Origin: Paraphaeosphaeria minitans
Taxonomy: Eukaryota; Ascomycota; Dothideomycetes; Pleosporales; Didymosphaeriaceae
Reading direction: 5' to 3'
NCBI GenBank assembly: GCA_015832175.1
Contig: WJXW01000012.1
Coordinates: forward strand, 1,322,001 to 1,386,000
DNA: 64,000 nucleotides
Below, piece after piece: positions 47,809 to 58,728 of this stretch (position 1 is the stretch's first letter; the number at the start of each line of letters is the position of its first letter). Position numbers and translations under genes: made by a program. The notes beneath the pieces were generated by a model. The model was not told the origin of the DNA. It did not search any database and saw only the letters and a program-made list of their open reading frames with translations.

Positions 47809-48742
47809 GCATGACATTACGAACTCAGGCTGTATGCCGCGTCTCTAGGTGAGTCTGCGTTACGCCATACGAACAGTTACGAACATAAAAAGTACACCAG
47901 CCATCCATGTTGCAGGCCATTCAGTTATATATGTACTTTAAATATTTAATGAAGCCACGCTCCTTTACTTTTCAAACAATGTCGGTATCAAGACTGTACT
48001 ACATGTGACTAGTACGTTGTCTCAGGTCCCCTCGAGCAACTGAATTGTACCACATCACTCCTATAAAGGCACTTGCTCAGCATCAGTTTCGATGTCTTCA
48101 TTTTGAGCACTTGAAAAAACTTTCTCATATTGTTCCTCGACCGTAACAAGACAGTATCAAAGACATTTCGAATAGAAACAACCTCGAGTATAGAACCACG
48201 AGGATGTGGTACCTAATAATTTTAATCGTGCATGTCTATCTTGCACTAGGTAGCTATTGCCATTCTCAACCTTTCCTCGCCCACACATCGAGTGCCTCCG
48301 CTAATACCTAGTAAGATCCCAAAACTGTGCCGTCTCCTAGGTAATTGCGGCCTACTTAACATCCTTGAAGCTCTCAACGACTGCGAATCAGAAGGCTGGG
48401 CGGCGCAGGAACGCTGATGGTCTACCAATGACAATTGCCGGGCGGTTGACCGCCATGTGCGTCTACGGGACCCCGCAAAGCCTCGCAATGTTTCTTGGAA
48501 CGCGTCGCAAGCTGGAAGTAAGATGACGGTCATTCGGGCTCTTCTCTCAGGAGAGAAATGCAAGCAACAGCGTATCCACGAAGCGGATCGCAGCGGAGTA
48601 TGCTGGTAGAGTGAAGGAAATAGAATAACACTTGAACCTCAAAGATATATATACCAGCCTCCTGGTAGCAAGACACAATACTCATCGGAACAACCGGAAG
48701 CTCTCAAAAGTTAACCTGCAGCGGCATTTTTGAATATCCAGG
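47809..48742. other. intergenic, promoter side of alpha-galactosidase
   Basis: No gene is supported (a 105-codon frame at 48246-48563 minus has no recognisable domain). The right end contains the promoter of the alpha-galactosidase gene. Confidence 0.45.
48644..48653 (+). promoter_or_regulatory. TATA-type box of alpha-galactosidase gene
   Basis: GATATATATA lies about 90 bp upstream of the start codon at 48743, a usual distance for a fungal TATA box with a short leader. Confidence 0.4.
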
Positions 48743-50582
48743 ATGCATTGGGCGACCCAACTGCTGACCGCAGCGACTTTGCTAGACGCAACAACCGCAT
48801 ACAAGCAGCGCAGGTACATCGACAATTCGTCCGGTACTCCCGAAGTCATCATCCCAGGGGCATCATCATACAATGGTCTCAACCTCGTTCCGCAGATGGG
48901 ATGGAACACCTGGAACGCATTCGGTTGCGATGCAGATGAGGAGTTATTACTCTCTTCGGCACGGCACCTTGTCGATTTCGGATTGCGCGACCTAGGGTAC
49001 AATGTTATCTCTCTGGATGACTGCTGGTCTATAGGGAGAAATTCTAGCGGATACCTGGTCGAGAGTCGTATGTACAATACTTGTCGCACAGCGATGACCG
49101 TTGACAATACTTAGCTATCAAATTTCCCTCGGGAATAACATCTGTTATATCCCAACTTCATGTTATGGGCTTTAAGTTCGGTATATATTCATCCGCGGGT
49201 ACATTCACATGTGCAAGATATCCCGGGTCGCTTGGCTATGAAACAGGATGCAGAACTCTGGGCCGGCTGGGGGGTAAGGCACTCATATTACTGACAGCCA
49301 AGGCTTGCTGACACATGGCTGCTCAGGCGGATTATCTCAAGTATGACAATTGTTTCAATCAGGGACAGTCCGGGACACCGAAAATATCTTATGACAGGTA
49401 CAGCGTCATGTCTCAAGCTCTGAACAATACGAGTCGCGAGATCATATACGCCATGTGTAATTGGGGCAACGACGATCCGTACGACTGGGCATACCTGATT
49501 GCAAACTCTGGACGTATGTCTGGTGATGTATACGACAGCTTCAACCGTCCAGATGATCGTTGCCATTGCACAGAAGCTCCTGGCTGCGCGTGGCCTGGTT
49601 TCCATTGTAAGCACAAGACCTAGCACAGATAGTCGAAACGGTTTGCTGACTCCTCGTCCTCGGCAGGTTCGATCATGAACATCTTGAATAAGATGCCATC
49701 TATCACTAGCCGCACCATGTCCGGCTACTTCAATGTAAGAACCCCTGGGATATAAAGTGGTTATCTTCTGCTGCTAGAACTGTCTGGAAGTGTCGAACTT
49801 GGGTAACAAGCTCAAGCTATGGCGATCACTTTTATTCAATTCTCTCGAGTTTTGACCGTTTCACTAATTTGTACGCCGCCCTTTAGGACATGGATGGTCT
49901 CGAAGTAGGCAATGGGGGACAAGACGACAACGAATACGTTACCCACTTCTCCATGTGGGCTATGAATTCATCTCCTTTGATGATCGGCACCAACGTCGGC
50001 ACTCTTTCGCCTCAAAATCTTGCCATCCTCTCGAACCCAGCCATTATAGCGCTCAACCAAGATCCGTCAGCGGGAGCAGCGATCAGAAAATGGCGCTACT
50101 TCGTGGAACCCGACAAGTATGGCCAAGGAGAGATATCCCTGTGGACAAGAGTCCTAGATAATGGGGACACAGTTATTGCGCTCCTCAATGCTGGCAACTC
50201 GACCAGGGCGATGAACGCTACAATCGACGATATCTTCCTCGATCAGCGCACCGCGGGTGCATACAAAGCACCCCCGGAGCTGAGTGAGACGTGGGACGTG
50301 TATGACCTGTGGGCAAATCGCATGTCGAATGAAAAGGCTCAGGCAATTCTGGGTGATGGCAATGGCACTGCCAGCAATGCGACGATGACGGCACCGTTCA
50401 ATGCTACGGCGACGAGCTATGCCGATGGACTGAAGAACAACGTCACAGCGTTGTATGGTGCTCATATAGGTAGTATTGCGCCGAGCGAGGCATTCACCGC
50501 GGAGATTGCGAGGCATTCAGTTGGTGTGTTTCGCTTGAGGTCCCGAGGCAGTGCAAGCCCTAGGAAGAGAGACGAGCTATAG
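48743..50582 (+). CDS. GH27 alpha-galactosidase, apparent frameshift in exon 2
   Basis: Five exons (48743-49067, 49115-49273, 49327-49606, 49667-49734, 49887-50582) with introns of 47, 53, 60 and 152 nt. The product would be about 508 residues, secreted (signal peptide to about residue 19). It hydrolyses terminal alpha-1,6-galactose. GH27 hallmarks: [21 protein letters not shown], the nucleophile Asp in YLKYDNC (codon 49345-49347) and the acid/base Asp in [11 protein letters not shown] (codon 49887-49889). The C-terminal beta domain has many N-x-S/T sites. Oddity: in exon 2 the frame reading GSLGYET changes by one base near 49243-49252 to the frame reading DAELWAGWG. The total coding length is 1528 nt, not a multiple of three. 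No intron explains it. Either the gene is newly inactivated or one base is wrong. Confidence 0.85.
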
Positions 50583-50671
50583 TTGCGAGATTTTTGTTCT
50601 CCAACAAGGGTTATGTATCATGCACTAGTATATTAAGAATCTTTGAACTGCCCACGATTCCATGGGTTTGG

Positions 50672-52955
50672 CTACATGGAATTCTGGAACCCTTCGACTT
50701 CGACATTCCAATTCTCTGGAAAAACAGGTCCTGGAAGCCCATCCCATCCTCCAGCCATCATTCCGACCGCAAGCATCATCCCTGCGCTAGCAGGGAAATA
50801 CGGCGTTGCAACTCTATTCCCTCCCTCGGGCATGCCAAGCTCATTGACCTGGTTGTTCGCGTCTAACAGCCATCGAACTGCTTGCTCGCCGTCACCCAAT
50901 CTCGCTGCTGCCATGGCCATGAGCGGGAAGTCCCAGCCATATAAATTCGCTAAGTCCCACGACGCATAAACTTTCTCCACAGTGTTCTGGAACACTGTCA
51001 GGTTGAGGCGGGGATCTGGTGGTAGCCAGCCGTAGAGGCCCAAGAAGCCCGGATGATCTGATGCTATTTCAGGCGATGTCCACATGTCCTTTACGCCTTC
51101 GTATAGAACGTATGCGTTGTCTTGGATCGGAAATGGGGCAAGGTTGTCCTTTACGGTACGCCAGCTTGTGGGCACGACCTTGTGTTGCCGCTCCTTCCAC
51201 TTCGCCGCAACGTCCAGACCAAAGCGCCAATATGCTAGTTCAAATGATGGGTTGATCGTTTGGTTAGGATTGGTGTTCTCCGAGACTGGGTACATTGCTG
51301 GATTGTGTTGGCATTAGCTAAAGCCATATTCAGGATCTGCAGAGTGCTTACGAGGCCCCAGGTCATACACTTTCGTAGACTGGTTATACCAAGCATAGTT
51401 GGCCATGAAGTCAGCCACGCCAACCAAGACCTTGTCCCACTTCTGGAGTGTCTTCTGCGTCGGAGATTTTCTGTATTCCATCTCTGCAAACCACATCTAT
51501 CTGAATCAGAACCTATCCCATCTCACCGGCCTTCGATTGAGCTCCACAAAAGGGCGTTGGACTTACCGGATGGGGTTGCTGCCAGATCAGGAGGGAGTTG
51601 ATTTCGCCAGGTGCGGACCAACCACTTGGGTTATCATCTTGCATCTTGCCTATGCGTGCCCCTTGGTACCCTTGATGCTTCGCTCGATCGTAACTAGATG
51701 GCAAAAATCTGTCGTAAACTCCAACGCTGCGATCGTAGAGGTTCCATTTGTTCCAGACAGTCCAATGAGCGATATGCCTGAAGTAGTCGTGAGCTTATAT
51801 GTACACTTTGGAGACTGCACTACTTCCATACCAAAATATCATCTCACAATGGTATTTTCCGTACCACCCGTTGTTGACAAGTCCGGACTCTTGTGCGGGG
51901 TCTTTACCAGCCCCATTCACAGCCAGCAGATATTGCGTCAATACAATGCGGCGCTGAAGTTCTTTGGCAGAAGAATTTGTTGCACTGGGAAGAGACACAA
52001 AGGCGCCAGTAGACCAGTACTTCTTCCACCAATCTTTCGCGCTCTTCTCCACGGCTTGGAAAGACTCTGGACTCTTTCTTACCTTGGGTGCAAAGGTCGC
52101 AGTGAAAGCGAACGTTTCGCAACTCTTAGGCGCGAGCACGTATCGATGGGTTCCGTTGTTTGTCCTTTTGACCTGACCATCACCATTCCATCGAATCTCA
52201 GCATCATATGTAGTTGCGTCAAGCGTATGCGTAATGGTGGCACTGTTCTTCCTTGATATCAACCTCGTGGTGTGGTTAGAAGTGGCATTGAATAGTCCTA
52301 CGAACGGTGCGTCAAATTTATTCTTGCCGCTGGCGTACGGGAAGTCAAAAAAGACCCCAAATCCCTCGTTCTTCAGAAGCTCAGAGCCAAGTGTTACGGC
52401 AATCGTGTCCGTATTCGGGCTGGCGATAGTCTTCACCACCACGCTTTTGCCGTTCCACGAGAACGAGGATGAGACTGTCCCTTCCCAAAGGTCCAATATT
52501 TGGGTCCGATTTGTGAGCTCGTCTTCTGTGATGTTTTCGCCTCCGAACCAAAGCCCGATCCTTCCAAGGTTAATGCGATGTGGGTTGGCGATGAGCCACT
52601 GGCTGATATCCTTCTCGGCAGGATTGGGTTGGTTGTAGTTCACGAGCCGACCGTGGGTCCACCAGTCTTGACCAGTGAAGTCGGAAATATCGGCCTGGTT
52701 AGGAGTTGTTGGCAGAGAAGAATTGTGCCAGCCCCACGAGGAAAGTGTGTTGTGCGGGAGGAATGTCTGCAAGCCTGAGACGTCTGCACCAAAGGCAAAA
52801 TTGCCATTTCCTATTTGGACCGGGCTATATCGGTGTGATTGATTGAGTCTCAAATTGAACTGTCGTACAATGGACTTGCGATCGATCTCACAGTCGCCGA
52901 CGGCCACCAACGCGGCCAGTAACCATGTCGATACCAGCGAACGGGAAGCCAGCAT
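50672..52955 (-). CDS. secreted six-hairpin glycosidase family protein
   Basis: Four exons (52955-51832, 51777-51567, 51496-51352, 51297-50672) with introns of 54, 70 and 54 nt give 701 residues, with a signal peptide at about 1-20. The N-terminal part (IGNGNFAFGADVSGLQTF, about residues 48-65) resembles the beta-sandwich start of (alpha/alpha)6-barrel glycosidases such as GH65 and GH95. The C-terminal part (NPSFELAYWRFGLDVA, GFLGLYGWLPP, LYGWDFPLMAMAAARLGDG) is helical-barrel sequence. I recognise it as a fungal six-hairpin glycosidase-like protein; the exact CAZy family and substrate are unknown. Many N-x-S/T sites fit secretion. The stop lies 89 bp from that of the convergent alpha-galactosidase, so their 3' untranslated regions must overlap or be very short. 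All four exons stay in frame, unlike the neighbour. Confidence 0.82.
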
Positions 52956-53397
52956 TTTGACAAAAGACTGGAAGAGTAGTTGTAGCCGGAGGCAACATCT
53001 TGTACTCTTTAAGAAGCGGACAGGGCATCATCGTCGTCGTTCCGGCAGCCTGTTAGCCGTTCCTCACATTGATGGATAAATTGCCGGTTGATCATTCCCG
53101 AGGTCTACCGTAGCGGCGCGCCAACTGCAGCGGGCTTTCGCGATCGACAGATCTGCTTCATCGCGCGGGCGAATGTTTCCCGAGCATACTCACAAGACAG
53201 CACAGCGTTCGATGCGAACTTAAAGAATCGCTGCACATGTGTGGAAAGATGGTGAAAGACAGTTGAAGTGCTCCAAGCGGATTCGCTCTTGAGCTGGACG
53301 CATCAGACCAATCAAAGCGCAAGCCAAGACTTTGCCTTATCGATAACACCAGTCGAAAAAAGTTCCAGCCCAGCGTTCAGGCGTCGCGACTAACATC
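52956..53397. promoter_or_regulatory. divergent promoter, glycosidase and RNA helicase genes
   Basis: This 442-bp stretch separates the starts of two divergent genes. It holds no gene. I saw no unambiguous TATA box. It includes GGCGCGCC at about 53115 and a TGATCA at about 53090. Confidence 0.4.
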
Positions 53398-55947
53398 ATG
53401 TCGAAAACGCAACCTGAGGTAATTCACGGTGGCGGGGACATCCAGAATACAGATCACAAAAGAGGCAAAAAGAGAAAGAGGAAAGGTGGCGATGCAGGTG
53501 TCGATCTCAGAAAAGGTGCTGGCAAAGTGACGAAGTTCGACGACGAAGAACAACCGATTGAGGAAATTATACCCAGCACAGTTCCTACCACTTCAACAGA
53601 GACGCCGAAGCCCGCTGATCCCGGTCAATTGGTGCATGCCAAATATGGCGAAGCACCGAATGCTGAGCAGCGCCTGAAGGGACACCAACCAAAGCAGCCG
53701 GAAAAACAAACCGGAAAGCAACCAAACCATGTTCGAGATGAGCGTGAAAAGCAAAAAGAGCAACCTAAAAAGGTTCCTTCTAGACCATGGAAGACCGCAA
53801 ACGGCGGGCAAAGTACTTACCAGAGTCATCACCTAATCAAGAAGCGCGACGAACTTCTCCCAAAACGTAAAGCATTACCCATTTGGCCTCAGGCAGATTC
53901 TATTCGACAGCGCTTAAGGGAAAACAACGTACTTGTCCTCACCGGTGAGACGGGTTCCGGTAAATCGACGCAGGTACCACAGTTTCTGCAATCTGAGGAT
54001 TGGTGTATCAAGACTATTGCAATCACGCAACCACGCCGTGTGGCCGCAATCTCGCTCGCCAGACGAGTTAGCGAAGAGATGGGAAGCTTATTTGGCGCGC
54101 AGAGCCCCACGGCCAAGGTTGGATACAGCGTTCGCTTCGACAATGCTGCCGGTCCCAACACAAAAATAAAGTTCTTGACCGAGGGTATGCTGCTCCAAGA
54201 AATGCTCCGAGATCCAGAAATGAAGCAATACAGCGCGGTGGTTGTTGACGAGGTCCATGAAAGGAGCGTCAATGTCGATTTGATCCTCGGTTTCCTGAGA
54301 AACTTGATCTCAAAAATTGAGAGTGGCAAGGGAGGACGGAAGCACCCGCTGAAAGTAGTAGTCATGAGCGCCACGGCTGATGTAGAGGGTCTCGTGAACT
54401 TCTTCGCCGAGGGTTTGGAGCAAGACCAAAAAGCTCTCGAGACCTCGAGCGTTCCTAAAACGATATCGCAAGCAACTCGCGATCGCATCTCGACCTGCTT
54501 TGTCGAAGGCCGCCAATTTCCCGTCAAGACTACCTATCTACCGGAGCCGACATTAGATTGGGTCGAATGCGCGTTGAAAATCATCTTTCAGATTCACTAC
54601 AAGGAGCCTTTACCTGGCGATGTCCTTGTTTTCCTCACGGGACAAGACAAAATCGAAGCCCTGGAAAAACTAGTGAACGACTACGCGGCAGCAATGGACA
54701 CAGGCATGCCGAAGTTGCTTGCACTCCCTCTATTCGCCGCTTTGCCCCAGCAAGCCCAGCAGCGCATCTTCCAGCCGACCCCCTACCGGACTCGCAAGGT
54801 TATCCTAGCTACCAACATCGCCGAAACGTCGGTCACTGTACCCGGTGTGCGTTTTGTTATTGACTGTGGAAAGTCGAAGATCAAGCAATACCGCAGTAAT
54901 CTGGGCCTGGAGTCGCTGTTGGCAAAACCGATCTCCAAGTCAGCCGCGATCCAGCGTCAAGGTCGTGCTGGCCGTGAGGCGCCAGGACAGTGTTACCGAC
55001 TTTATACTGAGAATGACTTCAAGGCACTGGAAGAGCGAACAATGCCAGAAATTCTTCGCTGCGACCTTAGCCAGTCCCTGCTCACTATGAAAGCGCGCGG
55101 GGTCAACGACGTCCTGCACTTTCCTTTCCTGGACCAACCACCACGAGAAACCCTGGGCAAAGCCCTTATGCAGCTTTTCCACCTCGGCGCTTTGAATGAA
55201 GACGGAACGATCAATGATCTGGGTATCAAGATGGCTAAGCTACCCGTCACACCAATGCTTGCGCGCATCATCGTGGAGGCTACGAACCCGGAATTCGATT
55301 GTCTACTCGACGTGGTTGACATCATATCTGCCCTCAGCACCGAAGACAGCATATTCTTCAACATCGCCACTGAGGAAAAGAGAGAGCAAGCGGAAGAAGC
55401 AAGAAGAAATCTGTACCGTCGTGAAGGCGATCACATGACGTTCCTAGCGACAGTCCAACAATATGCTGAGGAACAGACAGACCGGAAGGCATGGTGCGAG
55501 AGACATTTCGTGTCTCATCGCGCCATGCAGAGTGTCATGGTAAGATAGACTCCAATTCTGATTCCCTGTCTTGAGATGATACAGAGAATTGACACAACAC
55601 AGAACATCCGCAAGCAACTCCGGCAGCAATGCATTCAGCTCAAACTTCTTTCATCAGAAGCCCCGACGTCCAATTCGACGCCAAACACCGACGCAATACT
55701 CGCCTGCATATTGCGAGGCTTCGTCTCAAATACTGCGCGATTGTGCCCTGATGGCAGCTACAAGACATTCTTTCGCAATCAGCTTGTAGCTGTCCATCCT
55801 AGCAGCGTGATGCACGGACGTAAGATCAAGGCTGAAGCGATTGTATTTAGCGAGTTTCTGTTTACGAACAAGTCATATGCGAAGAAGGTGAGCGCAGTAC
55901 AGATGAACTGGGTGGAGGACGTCATGAAGGAGGTGGTACCTATGTGA
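53398..55947 (+). CDS. DHR2: DEAH/RHA-family RNA helicase, Dhr2-like
   Basis: Two exons (53398-55539, 55585-55947) with a 45-nt phase-0 intron give 834 residues. The first ~150 are basic and disordered (KRGKKRKRKGG). Motif I GETGSGKST is at 183-191, motif II DEVH at 284-287, motif III SAT at 324-326 and motif VI QRQGRAGR at 519-526. Then come winged-helix, HA2-type and OB-fold (DUF1605) regions, ending at SYAKKVSAVQMNWVEDVMKEVVP. This is the layout of DEAH/RHA RNA helicases. Length, basic tail and overall sequence suggest yeast Dhr2, which acts in the nucleolus in 18S rRNA processing. Motif II is DEVH rather than DEAH. Other DEAH helicases (Prp2, Prp22, Prp43) have different N-terminal domains; the Dhr2 choice is from family resemblance. 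Confidence 0.85.
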
Positions 55948-56840
55948 GGACACCGCGCACTATCCACTCCATATACGTATACCTGAAACAAACTATTACT
56001 ACTTGTCAACACGTCTGGTGTAAGTGTAGTCTGAGCTTTCTGGGCAAGTAGACGGATGAGTATGGTGGCGACATGTGGATTGGATTTAAAGTAAAAGACC
56101 CAGCACGATCGTAACAACCCCTGCACACGTCCTCCGCATGTGCTGCCTTCGGACGATTCAGGTCCTGCAATTTGTCAAATTGTCCTTTTACAAAGTGTTT
56201 TATGTTTGTAGTATATGGCGATCACGAGCGTTTTCAAATGTCCTCGATACCACCTTTGGAAAGTCGACTGATGTCTTGATGACGTACGAGTATATGGCTG
56301 CACAGCACCACTCAAGACTACACTATCGCAACCATGGCTTGAACAGAAGCATACAACACATTCAGAAAGGGAATCTCCACTGTGCCTGCTAAAGCATATC
56401 TCACATGGGACGCACCGGGTGTCGAATCCCATCAGCCGTTGGGCGGTATAAATTGTTTGAGGAAGATAGTATATGCGATGAGCAGGCAGAAAAGAGAAAG
56501 GAAAATTCAAAAGACGAAAGCTGTTACCAACATCAATGAGATACCATAGATCTACTAGATGAGATCTGTTTCGGTGCAGGTGGCGGGCAAGACCCTGATC
56601 TGACTGAAATACGATTTGGAGATTCAACACGACGACAGCATATGTGTTTAGCTACCGGATTCGGGGCAGGCATGGGGGTGCATATGTGCTTGAGTGATGA
56701 AACTTCTCAGAAACGGTTCAAGGGTCGAGTGCGAAAAGCCATTGAAGATTACTTGGCGTCGTGGAACAAAAGTCCCAAGTTTACCCTATACTTATTGTGC
56801 ATTTTCATATCTCATATTCCGTGTGTATCATTCCATCACA
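55948..56840. other. intergenic between convergent genes
   Basis: No gene is supported. Frames such as 56138-56392 plus and 56175-56630 minus overlap each other and show no domain. Both flanking genes end here. Confidence 0.45.
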
Positions 56841-58309
56841 TTATCCAAATCCTTCCAACAATGACCCAATATCCATCTGCTTCCCACCTCTAACCCTCTT
56901 TCTTTTCTTTACGCCCCCACTGATATCATCCCCTCCATGGCCCTGGGATCGCTTTTTCAGCCGCCCATCTTGGCTCTCTGTCCTCACATCTCCCAGTCGC
57001 TTGAACCAGAGCGGGTACCTATTGTATGCGAGATTCTGTTCTGCGCCGTAGTATACCGACAGTATGGCTGGGCTGGCCGAGTCTTCAGGATTTTGATGTG
57101 AGTGCATTCGCCCGGCTAGGTCGTATAGCATTTTCATCTTGACATGGCCTAGAATTCCTGTCAGGTTAGCGGTGAGCGTCGTGACGAAAGGGAACGGTAA
57201 GGAAGCTATCTATAACAGTTCAGGCGGAGCCATGTACTCTTGATCAGTCGGTGTGTGTGATTGATTTCAGGCAAAGCAGCAGTGAATCTGAGCATATTTG
57301 CAGGATATTGGGTTGCGGAATATGGCTCTATACAGATATAACAACCTCGGCTTGCTATCTCTCACGCATATAACTTACCGGACAAGTTTCCCTTTGACCA
57401 AATGGCTTCGGGAGTATCGCCGTCATCAGTATACGTGTAATCGTCGACAAGTAGTTCAAACGGCAGCGCGGCACTTGCAATCTGCGATATAGCAGCTTGG
57501 GAAGAGGCCAAGGGAGGTTGAGGCTCAACAGTGCAGATTTGCAGCGCTGGGAATTGAGATAGTCCCTTCAAAGTAGCCGCTAGACTCGCTGCGTGATGGT
57601 GGAGGCCGACCACGCGCAACTGTGTGAAAGCGTCCTTCTCTTTCACGACCCGGCTCCAGTCTCTCATCGCCTTGTCATCGAGTTCTTGCGGCCATTCACC
57701 ATAGGCGGATCGCATCAGCAGGACGCCGAGATTAGGAAGATCTGTGAGGGTGATCAGGTCGCCAAGACGGAGACAGAGACTTTGTATATTGAGCAACGAT
57801 AGATGTGAGAACGGGAGCAGCCGAAGCCAGCGTTGAATGGATGGTAATTCGGAGGTGGATTGACCATAAAGAACTGGTATGCGGATTGGATAAGTGTGGT
57901 TGAGCTCAGCCTCGCCGGGAAATGCTTGCTGAAAGAGGGACCAGGCATTCGCAGTCAAGTTCTGATTCTTCTGCAGGTGTTCGTATATTCTATGAGCAAA
58001 GTACCATTCCGCAGATTGCAAGTCGCTGGGCAAGAACAAGTTGATGTGCCAGGCACATGATCGCATGGCCATATCGTACAGTGAAGGGGTTCCCAGTTCG
58101 CGGTGACGATAAGACTGCGGCTTCATCTTCCTACCATTACATCTGTCCGGCCCTAAATGGATAGAGCGTAAGCATGGGTTTAGCTGCACTATGGTTCAGC
58201 CATCACCGTACTTACAAGCTGGGACCATAGACGTGACTGGAACTTGCGTTTCCACATACACTTGCCCTGTGGCTTCGTCGAAAGCGGGAACCCTTTGCGG
58301 TTGGGCCAT
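56841..58309 (-). CDS. leucine-rich protein of unknown function
   Basis: Three exons (58309-58216, 58152-57379, 57157-56841) with introns of 63 and 221 nt give 394 residues starting MAQPQRVPAFDEATGQ. Residues about 50-100 (SLYDMAMRSCAWHINLFL, then YFAHRIYEHLQKN) resemble the short helical N-terminal module seen before leucine-rich repeats in some fungal F-box or elongin-A-like proteins. A leucine-rich section follows (LSLLNIQSLCLRLGDL, TLTDLPNLGVLLMRS). The C-terminus carries a basic cluster KKRKRVRGGK, a likely nuclear localisation signal. I cannot name the family. The 221-nt second intron is long for this region, but the reading frame is continuous across it (NLSG to ILGHVKMKMLYDL), and I found no extra exon inside. 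Confidence 0.7.
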
Positions 58310-58728
58310 AGCTGACACGAGACCGCTCCAGTATGCGCACTATTTCATCTGGGGAGAGGATCTGAATTTACGACTTCTCGGGGGCGCAGCAAACAGTGAA
58401 CTAATATGAAGCCGCTAGACCGAAAATGTATCAAAACACTCCACATTTAGTGTCTGAGCTAAGTAGTCAGGCAGGCAGACTGGCAGTAGAGGCAGACATC
58501 CGGCTTGCGGATAAGGAAAGATGCGTTCGAACAAGTCTCGCTGTTAGCAGCCTTCGTGAAAAGAAGGTGCAGGGCGTGACTGTCGCGTCGCGTAACGCGG
58601 AGGAGGATAGCTAGGCTGTGGTCCGAGCGCCTCATGACGTGAATGAGTGCTACCACCATACCGAAAGCCGCCGTGTCATGCCGTCTTGATCATGACTGAT
58701 TGGCACTCACGGCTGCCTCGCCTCCAAG
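58310..58728. promoter_or_regulatory. divergent promoter, leucine-rich protein and DNA ligase
   Basis: These 419 bp lie between the starts of two divergent genes. A GACGCG-like element (CGTCGCGTAACGCG, about 58585-58598) resembles the ACGCGT box that drives S-phase genes in yeasts; its use here is an inference. Confidence 0.35.
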
